Of a DNA stretch of 17,992 nucleotides, positions 1 through 7,760 are shown piece by piece. Origin of the DNA: JBFLVQ01 sp040758525 (GTDB taxonomy: Bacteria; Acidobacteriota; Blastocatellia; Chloracidobacteriales; JADJPF01). A program made the translations under genes and the position numbers. Positions within the stretch are counted from its first letter, which is position 1. Each line of letters begins with the position of its first letter. Under the pieces are notes generated by a model. It did not search any database. It saw only the letters and a program-made list of their open reading frames with translations, and was not told the origin of the DNA. The DNA is taken from positions 1-17,992 of the forward strand of contig JBFLVQ010000110.1 of NCBI GenBank assembly GCA_040758525.1. The letters run 5' to 3'.

Positions 1-958
1 TGTTTGTCACCGTCGCATTTGTCTTATTACTCTCCTCGCTAGGTTGTGCTTCTGTAAATGATCTCTTATTTACTGTGTCAGCAGTAGAGAAATTTGTCTG
101 AGACATCTCTTTGATCTCACTGCTACCTCGTAGATCGGCAATAGCAGCTCGCACTATCTTGTGAAATGACGACACAACTGGGTGAGGTGTTTCATTACTG
201 CTATGAGATCCATTTATCAGGGACTCTTCCTCTACACCTAGATCAGGGGTTTGTTGCTTGTCTTCTATACGTGGAGCCTGTGTGGGAATGTGTGCGGTTT
301 TTTCTACCGGCAATGGTAACGCAAATAGCGAAGGTGATGGTGTACTGCGTGGCGTAGCTAGAGTAATAGTAGATAGCGAAACATATGCATGCGGCTTGGG
401 TTGTATGAGCAGAGCGGTTGGCTCAGTCGCTCTCATAGGCATAGTAGGAGTTACCACTTCTGGCTGATCAATTACTACTACTTGCCTCAAATCTTCAGTT
501 TCGCCTAATGCCCTAGTGTTGGATGAGAGTGGGGTAGGTTGATTACTGACTGTCTCGCGTTCATATGTAATGGTAGACTCTGGCTTAGGAAAAATATCTA
601 TATCCGTCTGCAATGTAGTTTTAACATCTGCTTCCACACTTATCGGCAATGGTAATTGCTGAGATGATAATGGATCTGTTGTGCCAACAGTCTTTTCCAT
701 TAAGAAAGCCGTTGTTGCTGGTAGATTGCTCTCTCTGCTCTGTTCGACGGCGATATCAGCATTGTTCTCGGTAGTGTTAGCAATATCCTTCTCTATTACC
801 TGTGGTGTAGGAGCAGGTAGGAATAGGCTAGCAGCTAGCAGTGCTGTGAAGTAATCCCCGCTTGGCTCTACGTCTTTATCGCTGGCAGTAGTGAAATTAC
901 TCTTTTGCAGCGGCTCTTTACCAAAATCAAAAGGGGTTGGTGTAATTAATAGTGTCAT
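1..958 (-). CDS. fliK: Probable flagellar hook-length control protein FliK, N-terminal part (cut by left edge)
   Basis: An open frame with no stop runs from an ATG at 958 to the left edge, giving about 319 residues. It starts 5 bp after the fliJ stop, so it belongs to the same transcript. The translation begins MTLLITPTPFDFG and is low in complexity throughout: rich in Thr, Ser, Pro, Glu and Ala, with no membrane segment or signal peptide. This is the usual look of the disordered N-terminal ruler region of FliK, which is exported through the flagellar machine and sets hook length. The conserved C-terminal Flg_hook domain, which would prove the call, lies outside the window. No clear Shine-Dalgarno sequence precedes the ATG, so it may depend on coupling to fliJ. 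The call rests mainly on position after fliJ and on composition; another secreted flagellar protein is possible. Confidence 0.68.
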   Translation of the reverse strand, partial: MTLLITPTPFDFGKEPLQKSNFTTASDKDVEPSGDYFTALLAASLFLPAPTPQVIEKDIANTTENNADIAVEQSRESNLPATTAFLMEKTVGTTDPLSSQQLPLPISVEADVKTTLQTDIDIFPKPESTITYERETVSNQPTPLSSNTRALGETEDLRQVVVIDQPEVVTPTMPMRATEPTALLIQPKPHAYVSLSTITLATPRSTPSPSLFALPLPVEKTAHIPTQAPRIEDKQQTPDLGVEEESLINGSHSSNETPHPVVSSFHKIVRAAIADLRGSSEIKEMSQTNFSTADTVNKRSFTEAQPSEESNKTNATVTN

Positions 959-963
959 ATTAT

Positions 964-1410
964 TTATTTGAGGTTGCGAAAATAGTTGATAGTGGCTAGT
1001 TCATCAAGAAGAGCCTGCTCCTTGCGTGCTACTTCTGTGCAATAACGCTGGTAATGGCACTCTCGCAGCTTGGCAATAGCTTTCGCTTCTTGCTCTGCCA
1101 ACATAGCTGCCTCTCTCTTGTTGTCGCGTAGTTGCTCCAGTGTTGTGATATGGGCCTGTTCCTGTTTGCTTCGCTGTGCCAGACTGGCAATATGATCGGT
1201 GTGTAACGCTAATTCCTGTACATCTACTCCTGATGAGAGAGCATTAATATAGGATTCAATTGCATTATTGTGTGCTTGATGAGTCTTCTCTAGTTGTGCC
1301 TCGGCATTCTCAACCTGCTGTTGTGCTTCGGCAAGTTCACGCGCTGCCAGTTCACGTCGGGCAGAACGCAGATCAAGTACTGACTGCAAGGAGAAAGAGA
1401 ATTTCTTCAA
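964..1410 (-). CDS. fliJ: Flagellar export protein FliJ
   Basis: This 148-residue protein is almost entirely charged alpha helix with heptad-like patterning (for example AARELAEAQQQVENAEAQLE near residues 22-41), as expected of FliJ, the antiparallel coiled coil that acts as the central stalk of the FliI ATPase ring and helps cycle export chaperones. The N-terminus (KKFSFSLQSVLDLR) matches the family's usual opening. The start codon is TTG at 1410, inside the 4-base overlap TTGA shared with the fliI stop. A strong GGAGGTG lies just upstream inside the end of fliI, which supports this start and suggests translational coupling. Length is normal for the family. Sequence is poorly conserved in FliJ, so position right after fliI carries much of the weight. 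Confidence 0.88.
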   Translation of the reverse strand: MKKFSFSLQSVLDLRSARRELAARELAEAQQQVENAEAQLEKTHQAHNNAIESYINALSSGVDVQELALHTDHIASLAQRSKQEQAHITTLEQLRDNKREAAMLAEQEAKAIAKLRECHYQRYCTEVARKEQALLDELATINYFRNLK

Positions 1411-2759
1411 CGCTTCACCTCCGCTTCAACGACATGCTGTAGTTGTTCTACCGCAGTAAAGTAGTCGATCATTTCATCACGATCCTGGCGTAGATAATCG
1501 ATTATGCGTTTATGGCAACCGATGGCTTGATCTAATAGAGGATTACTACCAGACTGATAGGCACCTATATTAATCAGATCTTCTGCGCGTTCATAAGCAG
1601 CTTGTAGTTCGCGTAGACGTCCAGCAGCAAGACGCTGTCCTTTGGTTGCTACTTCACTAAAGAGACGTGAAGTACTGTTAAGAATATCTATACAAGGATA
1701 ATGATTACGTGCTGCTAATGTACGTGAGAGGACGATATGGCCATCAAGTATTGAACGTACGGCATCGGCAATAGGCTCGTTCATATCGTCGCCATCGACC
1801 AACACCGTATAAAATCCTGTGATCGAGCCCTTGCCAGCAAAGTTACCAGCACGCTCCAATAGCTTTGGTAGTAAGGCAAAAGCAGAAGGAGTGTATCCTT
1901 TAGCAGAAGGTGGCTCTCCGGCGGCCAAGCCGATCTCACGTTGCGCCATTGCAAATCGTGTTACTGAATCCATAATCAGTAATACATTCGCACCACAATC
2001 CTTGAAATATTCAGCAATCGCGGTTGCTGCTAGCGCTGCACGTATACGTGTCAATGGTGAATCATCAGAAGTTGATACCACTACTACAGAACGTGCCATT
2101 CCCTCTTTTCCTAGTTCACCTTCAATAAAACTATTTACCTCGCGACCACGCTCTCCAATCAAGGCAATGACATTAACATCTGCATTAGTATGTTTGGCCA
2201 TCATACCTAGCAATGTCGATTTGCCAACCCCAGAGCCTCCAAATATCCCCATACGTTGTCCCATACCGATGGTTAGCAAACCATCAATGGCACGTACGCC
2301 GGTACTGAGAGGTTGTGAAATTGTTGCTCTTGCAAGTGGATTAGTTGTATTGCGAGTAAGTGGATAGGCCTCTTCCCGAGCAGTTGGACCTAGGTTATCA
2401 AGAGGATTGCCTAACGCATCAATAACACGTCCTAGCAAGCCTTGTCCTACAGGGATCTCTGAAGCCGTACCGGTTGCCACAACACGATCCCCTAGTTTTA
2501 CATTAGGCATTGCTCCTAGCGGCATTAAGAGAATAGTAGAGTTTTGAAATCCTATAACTTCTAGCAGCGCATCCTCCTGGCCATAACTGCCCTTCAAACG
2601 GCATAAGTCTCCCACGGAAACAACCGGTCCTTTAGACTCGATTACTAGTCCTACTGCACGTGTCACGGTTCCCAATGGCTTTAATGTATCAAGTGTGGCT
2701 AGCCGTTGGAAATAACCGGTTAATATTTTAGCAGTGAACTTTGTATTCGTTATTGTCAT
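1407..2759 (-). CDS. fliI: Flagellum-specific export ATPase FliI
   Basis: A 450-residue F1-beta-like ATPase that energises export of rod, hook and filament subunits at the cytoplasmic face of the basal body. Visible motifs are Walker A GGSGVGKST (about 174-182), the catalytic-Glu segment IGERGREV (about 201-208), Walker B LLIMD (about 260-264) followed by SVTRFAMAQREIGLA, and the GEPPSAKGYTPSAF stretch (about 281-294) that is highly characteristic of FliI and the type III secretion ATPases. Length is normal. The ATG at 2759 overlaps the fliH stop by four bases (ATGA). No strong Shine-Dalgarno sequence is seen, so coupling to fliH is likely. Virulence-type injectisome ATPases are close relatives, but the flanking flagellar genes settle the assignment. 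Confidence 0.98.
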   Translation of the reverse strand: MTITNTKFTAKILTGYFQRLATLDTLKPLGTVTRAVGLVIESKGPVVSVGDLCRLKGSYGQEDALLEVIGFQNSTILLMPLGAMPNVKLGDRVVATGTASEIPVGQGLLGRVIDALGNPLDNLGPTAREEAYPLTRNTTNPLARATISQPLSTGVRAIDGLLTIGMGQRMGIFGGSGVGKSTLLGMMAKHTNADVNVIALIGERGREVNSFIEGELGKEGMARSVVVVSTSDDSPLTRIRAALAATAIAEYFKDCGANVLLIMDSVTRFAMAQREIGLAAGEPPSAKGYTPSAFALLPKLLERAGNFAGKGSITGFYTVLVDGDDMNEPIADAVRSILDGHIVLSRTLAARNHYPCIDILNSTSRLFSEVATKGQRLAAGRLRELQAAYERAEDLINIGAYQSGSNPLLDQAIGCHKRIIDYLRQDRDEMIDYFTAVEQLQHVVEAEVKR

Positions 2760-3529
2760 GGTTGTAGACTCAGGAATCCTTGTTCAATCTCGGCAAATTG
2801 CTGTTCTATGCGTGCATCGACATCGCCCAGTTCCGTTTCTACACGACAACCGCCGGGCTCTAGCGAAGCATCCTCGACCAGTTCGATAGCTTGGCCGCTA
2901 CCTAGCTTTTCACGATGTGTGACAACATAATGGTAATCGTCAGGGTGCAAACGTACAGTTGCTACCGCACGATTATGCAATTTGGCCAATGCAACACGTG
3001 CCAGTGAAATCACGATCTCACGATCAACGATAACCTCGCGGCGTACAATCTTTTTTGCAATCTCTAGCGAGAGCATCACCATCTCCTGCTCAGCTTGAGC
3101 CGCGACCATTTTTCGCAGTTGTGCAGTTTCTGCTAGTGTAGTAGCGAGTTGCGCTCGTAATGGTTCAACTTGGGCTGCTACGCTGGTGGCAATCTCTGTT
3201 GCGATGTTGGCGCGGGCCTCGATAATTGCCTTTTCACGAGCAGCGTTTTCGATCTCTTTACTGCGACGATAAGCTTCCGCAATAATCTGCTCAGATTGTG
3301 CACGCGACATCTCTACTAGAGCCGCCGCCTCTTCTTTTAATGCTACTAAGTCTATTGACGGTTCCTCTATACTGTTTGCTAGCGCTTGGCTAGCAAAGAT
3401 CTCTGGTATCTGTTTGGTTGGCAATTCTGCCACTTCTGTAAAAGATTGCGCTAACTCAAAATTGCTTTGGCTTGGTAGCATCAGCGGTTTGCAATCTATA
3501 CTGCTGTCACGTCCTTTGATTAACAACAT
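2756..3529 (-). CDS. fliH: Flagellar assembly protein FliH (export ATPase stator/regulator)
   Basis: A 257-residue protein with a variable N-terminus (about 1-60), a long Ala/Glu-rich helical middle (about 65-145, with AxxxA-type spacing) and a C-terminal domain containing EIAKKIVRREVIVDREIV and VRLHPDDY, typical of FliH and V/F-type ATPase stator subunits. It holds FliI in check and docks it at the export gate. Two adjacent in-frame starts exist, TTG at 3532 and ATG at 3529. GGGGAG upstream is 5 bases from the TTG and 8 from the ATG. The ATG is preferred, but the difference is one residue. The protein contains no tryptophan, although the Salmonella FliH N-terminus uses two Trp residues to bind FliN and FlhA. 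The stop overlaps the fliI start. Confidence 0.93.
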   Translation of the reverse strand: MLLIKGRDSSIDCKPLMLPSQSNFELAQSFTEVAELPTKQIPEIFASQALANSIEEPSIDLVALKEEAAALVEMSRAQSEQIIAEAYRRSKEIENAAREKAIIEARANIATEIATSVAAQVEPLRAQLATTLAETAQLRKMVAAQAEQEMVMLSLEIAKKIVRREVIVDREIVISLARVALAKLHNRAVATVRLHPDDYHYVVTHREKLGSGQAIELVEDASLEPGGCRVETELGDVDARIEQQFAEIEQGFLSLQP

Positions 3530-3549
3530 CAACTTATCTCCCCGAAAGT

Positions 3550-4650
3550 TTAAGCAACATAAGATTCTTCAGATCCACCCAGACTGATGATTCCTTTCTC
3601 ATCCAGTTCTCGCAGCACGTTGACAATCTCACGTTGTGCGGTGAAAACATCTTTCATCTTCACCTGGCCCATGTATTCTATCTCCTCTTTCATCAACTCT
3701 ACGGCACGGCCTGACATATTAGAGAAGAAACGTTGTTGTATCTCTGGAACAGCGCCCTTGAGCGCCATTGAGAGCACTTTCTTATCGACATACTTGAGGA
3801 TCTCGCGTATACCCATATCGTCGATCAATAACAGATCGTCGAAAGTGACCATTAGATTACGAATTGATAGCGCTAGACCCGGATCGGATAGTTCGATCTC
3901 TTCTAACACCTTACGTGCAGCATCGCGATCCAGGCGATTACAAAGTTCTGCTACCGCACGTACACCGCCAACAGGTTGTTGACTCATATCTCCTATATTC
4001 TTCAGTTTCTGTTCTAGTACTAGAGAAACACGACGGATCACATCTTGAGGAATCGACTGTAGATGAGCCATTCTCATAATCAGATCGGCGCGCTGATTTT
4101 CTGGCAAGAAACTGAGTGTATCGGCGGCAGTAGAAGCGTCCAAGTGTGTAAGTACCAACGCAATGGTTTGTGAATGCTCATTTTGTAGTAGTTTAGAGAT
4201 CTGTTGTGGTGTGATCTTACGCATCGTCTCAAAAGCAATCGATGCCTCTAGTGAGCGTACTATCTTGTCAAGCATACGTTTGGTGCCATCTGGGCCAAGT
4301 GTCTTGATCAGTAATCGCTTAGCAAAGTCTATACCTCCTGATGAAACATAAGAGCGAGCTAAAAAGATGTTATGAAACTCTTCCACTACACGATCACCGA
4401 CCTCAGGTGGGACATAGTCGATTGCAGCAATCTCTCTAGTGATCGCTTCTACTTCCATTTCCGTAAGGTGTTTAAAAAGGTCTATAGCAATCTCATCACC
4501 CAAGGCTATACAGAGAATAGCGGCTTTGCGTGGACCCGACATCTGATTGACAGATTGTACGCTCACCTGTGATGGAGAAGTATTAGGAACTTGCTCAAGA
4601 TTTTCTGTTGCTTCTAGGGAAGCGGGTTGGGTTGCTTGGGTGTTGCTCAT
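3550..4650 (-). CDS. fliG: Flagellar motor switch/rotor protein FliG
   Basis: A 366-residue rotor protein that links the MS ring (FliF) to the C ring (FliM/FliN) and takes torque from the stators. The N-terminal domain starts at about residue 40 (GPRKAAILCIALGDE). A middle armadillo-like domain spans about 150-240, and the C-terminal torque domain about 265-355 (DDLLLIDDMGIREILKYVDK, then NMSGRAVELMKEEI). Compared with the common length of roughly 330-345, there is an extra N-terminal tail of about 35 Ser/Gln/Thr-rich residues. The usual EHPQ motif reads EHSQ (158-161) and the usual MFxF hinge reads MVTF (267-270); both were checked at codon level. The start ATG at 4650 has GAGG six bases upstream, so the long N-terminus is well supported. 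Confidence 0.97.
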   Translation of the reverse strand: MSNTQATQPASLEATENLEQVPNTSPSQVSVQSVNQMSGPRKAAILCIALGDEIAIDLFKHLTEMEVEAITREIAAIDYVPPEVGDRVVEEFHNIFLARSYVSSGGIDFAKRLLIKTLGPDGTKRMLDKIVRSLEASIAFETMRKITPQQISKLLQNEHSQTIALVLTHLDASTAADTLSFLPENQRADLIMRMAHLQSIPQDVIRRVSLVLEQKLKNIGDMSQQPVGGVRAVAELCNRLDRDAARKVLEEIELSDPGLALSIRNLMVTFDDLLLIDDMGIREILKYVDKKVLSMALKGAVPEIQQRFFSNMSGRAVELMKEEIEYMGQVKMKDVFTAQREIVNVLRELDEKGIISLGGSEESYVA

Positions 4651-4676
4651 ATTAAACCTCTAATTGATCAATGGAT

Positions 4677-6395
4677 TTATTTTTCATGCAGCCAATTACG
4701 TATTGTCTTGGCTACCATAGCGGGCTCCCGTTTGGTGTACCAAACAATCTGTTTGCGCATTGCATTTGCTTCTGTTTCGGTAAGTGGCGGCAATTCAATG
4801 GGCACTTCAGCTACTGGCTCAGGTAGTGACGGTGGAGTCATTGGTATTGCCGGTTTGGCCTTTTCTACTGCTTTGGCTGAGTCTGTACTACCAGCAGTTA
4901 GTTGCGCTTCCATCTCCGCCACAGTTTTCGGTCCAGTATTCTCTTCTATATTAGTAGCTGGTGGCAGTTGGGCAAGTGGGACAGAATTAGCAACTGACAG
5001 TCTAGCTTGATTTATCGAGGTTACTGTAGCAGGTCGTAGCAGGCGTTGTGCTGGACGTACTACGAAAAAGATCAGTGCCAGTGCGACTAATCCTAAGACT
5101 CCATATTTAATTGCCAACTTAACCACTTCACGATTACGTTCATACCAAGAGAGAGTTGGCGTTGGCGGTGCAAGACGTTGAAAAGGGATCATCTGCACAG
5201 CAATCTGATCACCTCTGGTTGTATCAATGCCAGCCGCAGCAACAACCAATTCCTGTATCTTCTTAGTATCTTCTGGATTGTTGGGCGGGGTTGCCCCACT
5301 GTCTAAGAGCACAGAAACCGATAAGCGTAAAAGACGACCACTATTGCCAATTGTATGTCGGGTCGTCTTATCGATCTCATAAGCAGTACTGCTAGCAGCA
5401 CGACCATTGCCAGGTTGATTCTCACCAGTAGTAATCAATTCTTGTGGTAAGGCAGGATCATTAGCACGTGTTCCTGCTACTCCACCTACACCAACAGCAC
5501 CGTTTTTAACTTCTTGCGATATCTGTTGTGTGCGAATAACAGCAGACTTGGGATCAAATTTCTCTTCTGTCTGTTCGACTTGATTAAGATCCAATTCTGC
5601 CGAAACCTTGGCGCGTACATTGCCAACACCAGCGATCGGTTCCAGCAGGTCTACTATTCGGCCTGCCACCTCTGTTTCTAACTTCTGTTTGGTCTCCATT
5701 AGTGAGCCAAATGCATTGATGCCAGACTTTGCCTTATTCTGCTGAGTGCCAGCTAGTAGTCGTCCACGTGTATCCATTACAGAAACATTCTCTGGGGCTA
5801 GTCCTTCTACTGCGCTAGCTACCAGATTAACGATCACTTCATTACGTTCAGGAGGTAGTCCTGTACCTTTTAATGCGAGCATTATTGAGGCTTTTGCCGG
5901 CTCGGCCTTTTCGGCAAAGATAGATTCGCGAGCCTGTGTAATATGTACACGTGCGCTCTCAACCTCTTCCATACTTTCTAACGTACGTGCTAGTTCACCT
6001 TCTAGGGCACGCTGGTAATTTACTTTTTGTGTAAATTCAGTAGCACCAAAACTAGCTTTATCAAAAAGATCAAATCCAACATGACGAGCAGATAGTGCTC
6101 CTGTTGCTGCCATCTGTAGACGCAGTTCATTCACCTGTTCACTAGGTACACTTATTGTTGAGCCACCGTGCGAAAGTTGATATTGGATATTTGATGCTTT
6201 CAGTTTCTCTACGATCGATTGAGCATCGGCAGGCTTCAGATCAGAGAAGAGTACATTATATTCAGGCTGCATACCATAACTGACTAATGCCACTATCAAG
6301 GCTAACGTAACAATCGCCGCACTGACAATTACCAAACGCTGTGTGAGTGTTAAGCGGCGCCATATTTCAGTAAATTGGGTAAATGAAGTTAGCAT
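4677..6395 (-). CDS. fliF: Flagellar MS-ring protein FliF
   Basis: A 572-residue protein forming the membrane-embedded MS ring, the base on which the flagellum is built. The N-terminal membrane segment is at about 20-40. The periplasmic ring-building motifs follow, including YNVLFSDLKPADAQ (about 46-59), and then the YscJ/FliF core with RALEGELARTLESMEEVESARVHI. A second membrane segment is at about 428-448 (GVLGLVALALIFFVVRP). It is followed by a Pro/Ala/Glu-rich linker and the C-terminal FliG-binding helix (about 535-572, ending NWLHEK). Length is normal. The gene sits 14 bp after the fliE stop and 26 bp before fliG. The Shine-Dalgarno sequence at the ATG is weak. Confidence 0.98.
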   Translation of the reverse strand: MLTSFTQFTEIWRRLTLTQRLVIVSAAIVTLALIVALVSYGMQPEYNVLFSDLKPADAQSIVEKLKASNIQYQLSHGGSTISVPSEQVNELRLQMAATGALSARHVGFDLFDKASFGATEFTQKVNYQRALEGELARTLESMEEVESARVHITQARESIFAEKAEPAKASIMLALKGTGLPPERNEVIVNLVASAVEGLAPENVSVMDTRGRLLAGTQQNKAKSGINAFGSLMETKQKLETEVAGRIVDLLEPIAGVGNVRAKVSAELDLNQVEQTEEKFDPKSAVIRTQQISQEVKNGAVGVGGVAGTRANDPALPQELITTGENQPGNGRAASSTAYEIDKTTRHTIGNSGRLLRLSVSVLLDSGATPPNNPEDTKKIQELVVAAAGIDTTRGDQIAVQMIPFQRLAPPTPTLSWYERNREVVKLAIKYGVLGLVALALIFFVVRPAQRLLRPATVTSINQARLSVANSVPLAQLPPATNIEENTGPKTVAEMEAQLTAGSTDSAKAVEKAKPAIPMTPPSLPEPVAEVPIELPPLTETEANAMRKQIVWYTKREPAMVAKTIRNWLHEK

Positions 6396-6409
6396 GGCAT
6401 TAGTTCTAT

Positions 6410-6709
6410 CTAGACTTGCATTCGCATAATCTCTTCATAAGCACCAATCAACTTGTTGCGCACTTGTACAGCAAGTTGAAAGTTCAGATCAGCCATTTGT
6501 AGAGTGGCAATGGTGCTATGAATATCTTGTGACTCTCCTGCCACTGTACGCGCAATCTCCTGTTCAGCCCCCTTCTGTGTGTTGTCGAGCGCTTCTATAG
6601 CATCACTCATCACGGATGCGAATGATGGACGGGTTCGTTCCTTAACTACTCCTTCAGTAGATGGCAGATTCGATATTGAATTTAATTGAGTGATACTATT
6701 TACACTCAT
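6410..6709 (-). CDS. fliE: Flagellar hook-basal body complex protein FliE
   Basis: A 99-residue protein that joins the MS ring to the proximal rod and is the first substrate exported. The C-terminal half carries the family signature: MADLNFQLAVQVRNKL followed by GAYEEIMRMQV at the very end. The first 30 residues are Ser/Asn-rich and variable, as is usual. The start ATG overlaps the flgC stop by one base (TAATG), with GAGGG about three to four bases ahead inside the end of flgC. This suggests coupled translation. Length is typical. Confidence 0.96.
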   Translation of the reverse strand: MSVNSITQLNSISNLPSTEGVVKERTRPSFASVMSDAIEALDNTQKGAEQEIARTVAGESQDIHSTIATLQMADLNFQLAVQVRNKLIGAYEEIMRMQV

Positions 6710-7143
6710 TAACCCTCGCTGAGCTTAAGGCTAGCGCGCATTATCTCTTTGGCTGTGGAAAAGGCAGTAGCATTGGCTTCAAAAGCACGCGCTGCAGACA
6801 TAATATTGACCATCTCCTCCAGTGGATTAACGTCAGGCATTGTTACAAAGCCATTCGCATCGGCATCTGGATGATTAGGTAGAAAACGTTTTTCTCCATT
6901 GTCGGCGGTTGCTACTAGTGTAGTAGCTCGTACGCCTTGTAACCCATTAGTAGCTGAATCTGATGTAGGGTTGGTCTCGGCTATTGGCATTGCCTCAAAG
7001 ATGACATCGCGCCGACGGTAAGCACCACCGTCGCCACTACGTGTGGTATTAGCATTAGCGAGATTGGCGCTGGCCGTCTCTAGCCTTTCACGCTGTGCTG
7101 TCATTGCCTGTGACGAGATCTGAAAAATCGTGCTAATAGACAT
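6709..7143 (-). CDS. flgC: Flagellar basal-body rod protein FlgC
   Basis: A 144-residue proximal rod subunit. The N-terminal helix carries the rod/hook signature (SQAMTAQRERLETASANLANANTTR, residues about 11-35). The C-terminal helix has NPLEEMVNIMSAARAFEANATAF, followed by KEIMRASLKL. Both are the paired terminal helices by which rod and hook proteins polymerise. There is no cleavable signal, as expected for a protein exported through the flagellum itself. The gene begins 6 bp after the flgB stop. AAGG lies almost directly against the ATG, and a better GGAAGG sits further upstream inside flgB. Confidence 0.97.
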   Translation of the reverse strand: MSISTIFQISSQAMTAQRERLETASANLANANTTRSGDGGAYRRRDVIFEAMPIAETNPTSDSATNGLQGVRATTLVATADNGEKRFLPNHPDADANGFVTMPDVNPLEEMVNIMSAARAFEANATAFSTAKEIMRASLKLSEG

Positions 7144-7149
7144 ACCTTG

Positions 7150-7566
7150 TTATCTACCTTCCCGAATAGCAATACGTAAGGTTCGTAACCTGGATTGCAG
7201 TAGTTGTATTCCTTGTAGGTATTGCATTCCAGTATCGGCGAGCGTGGCCATCTCTCGTCCTAAATCAACATTGTTGCCATCAATACCTATGGCATTGCCA
7301 GTTTGTAGGACTGTTTCTGGGCGATCTTCATTAGTTATCCCTAAGTTGGTCTTTAGTTTTGTATGTAGATTATTTAGTTCATTAGGTTCGATCACTTGGT
7401 AAGCTGCCGTTTGCAGATGTTCAGCAAAATCCAGTTCCTTAGCCGTATATCCTGGGGTGTCTGCATTTGCGATATTGCTAGAAGTTACCTGCATACGCCG
7501 GCTTTGGATATCTAGATAGTAGTTAATTAATGATGCTATCCGATCTGAACCTATCGGGTTTGCCAT
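7150..7566 (-). CDS. flgB: Flagellar basal-body rod protein FlgB
   Basis: A 138-residue proximal rod subunit and first gene of the operon. The signature NIANADTPGYTAKELDF sits at residues about 31-47. The C-terminal helix (MATLADTGMQYLQGIQLLQSR) packs with the N-terminal helix in the assembled rod. The ATG at 7566 has GAAGGT about 8-9 bases upstream. Upstream lies a 251-bp divergent intergenic region with a -24/-12 type promoter, and the predicted leader before flgB is about 30 bases. Length is normal for the family. Confidence 0.97.
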   Translation of the reverse strand: MANPIGSDRIASLINYYLDIQSRRMQVTSSNIANADTPGYTAKELDFAEHLQTAAYQVIEPNELNNLHTKLKTNLGITNEDRPETVLQTGNAIGIDGNNVDLGREMATLADTGMQYLQGIQLLQSRLRTLRIAIREGR

Positions 7567-7602
7567 AGTTTAAATACCTTCGTTAAGAAATTAACACGAT
7601 AG

Positions 7603-7716
7603 TGCCATAGCAATACTTGTTCCTTTTTGGAAAGCTCTTTTAAACTTAGCTTTAATAAGCTATTTGTCAGTTCTATCGATCTTTTAGTGTCGGCTTGATG
7701 TCGCTTGCTATGGCAA
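7603..7716. repeat. Pair of related palindromic elements flanking the flgB promoter
   Basis: TGCCATAGCAA at 7603-7613 recurs as its perfect 11-bp reverse complement TTGCTATGGCA at 7705-7715. The second copy extends to TTGCTATGGCAA (7705-7716). Each copy is close to a palindrome with TGC/GCA arms around a four-base centre, so both may be sites for the same dimeric protein. One copy overlaps the -12 box of the candidate sigma-54 promoter. The other lies roughly 110 bp upstream of the predicted start point, a usual distance for an enhancer-binding activator. A shorter match, TTGCCATAG, spans the flgB start codon (7560-7568). Confidence 0.5.
7609..7624 (-). promoter_or_regulatory. Candidate sigma-54 (RpoN) -24/-12 promoter of the flgB operon
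   Basis: Read on the minus strand, the element is AGGAACAAGTATTGCT. It has GG and GC dinucleotides separated by exactly ten bases, plus the AC after GG and the TTGCT of the -12 box. It differs from TGGCACG-N4-TTGCW at three of the conserved positions. The predicted start point is near 7598, leaving a leader of about 30 bases with a Shine-Dalgarno sequence before the flgB ATG. Sigma-54 control of early flagellar genes is established in several phyla, so the position makes sense. No convincing sigma-70 pair facing flgB was found in the same region. Single-site motif matches remain suggestive only. Confidence 0.55.
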
Positions 7717-7760
7717 TTTGTCAAGTTCTTGACGGAAAATTCTGAGCAAGTCTTGGGTAG

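Noticed and set aside
1819..2367. 182-residue open frame antisense to fliI
   Set aside because: It is a shadow of the FliI Walker A and catalytic region, with biased Ser/Pro/Ala composition and no independent support.
7633..7715. Sigma-28-like promoter (CGATAG with TCAA) and TTGACA boxes facing flgB
   Set aside because: The matching partner boxes are poor or wrongly spaced compared with the -24/-12 element.
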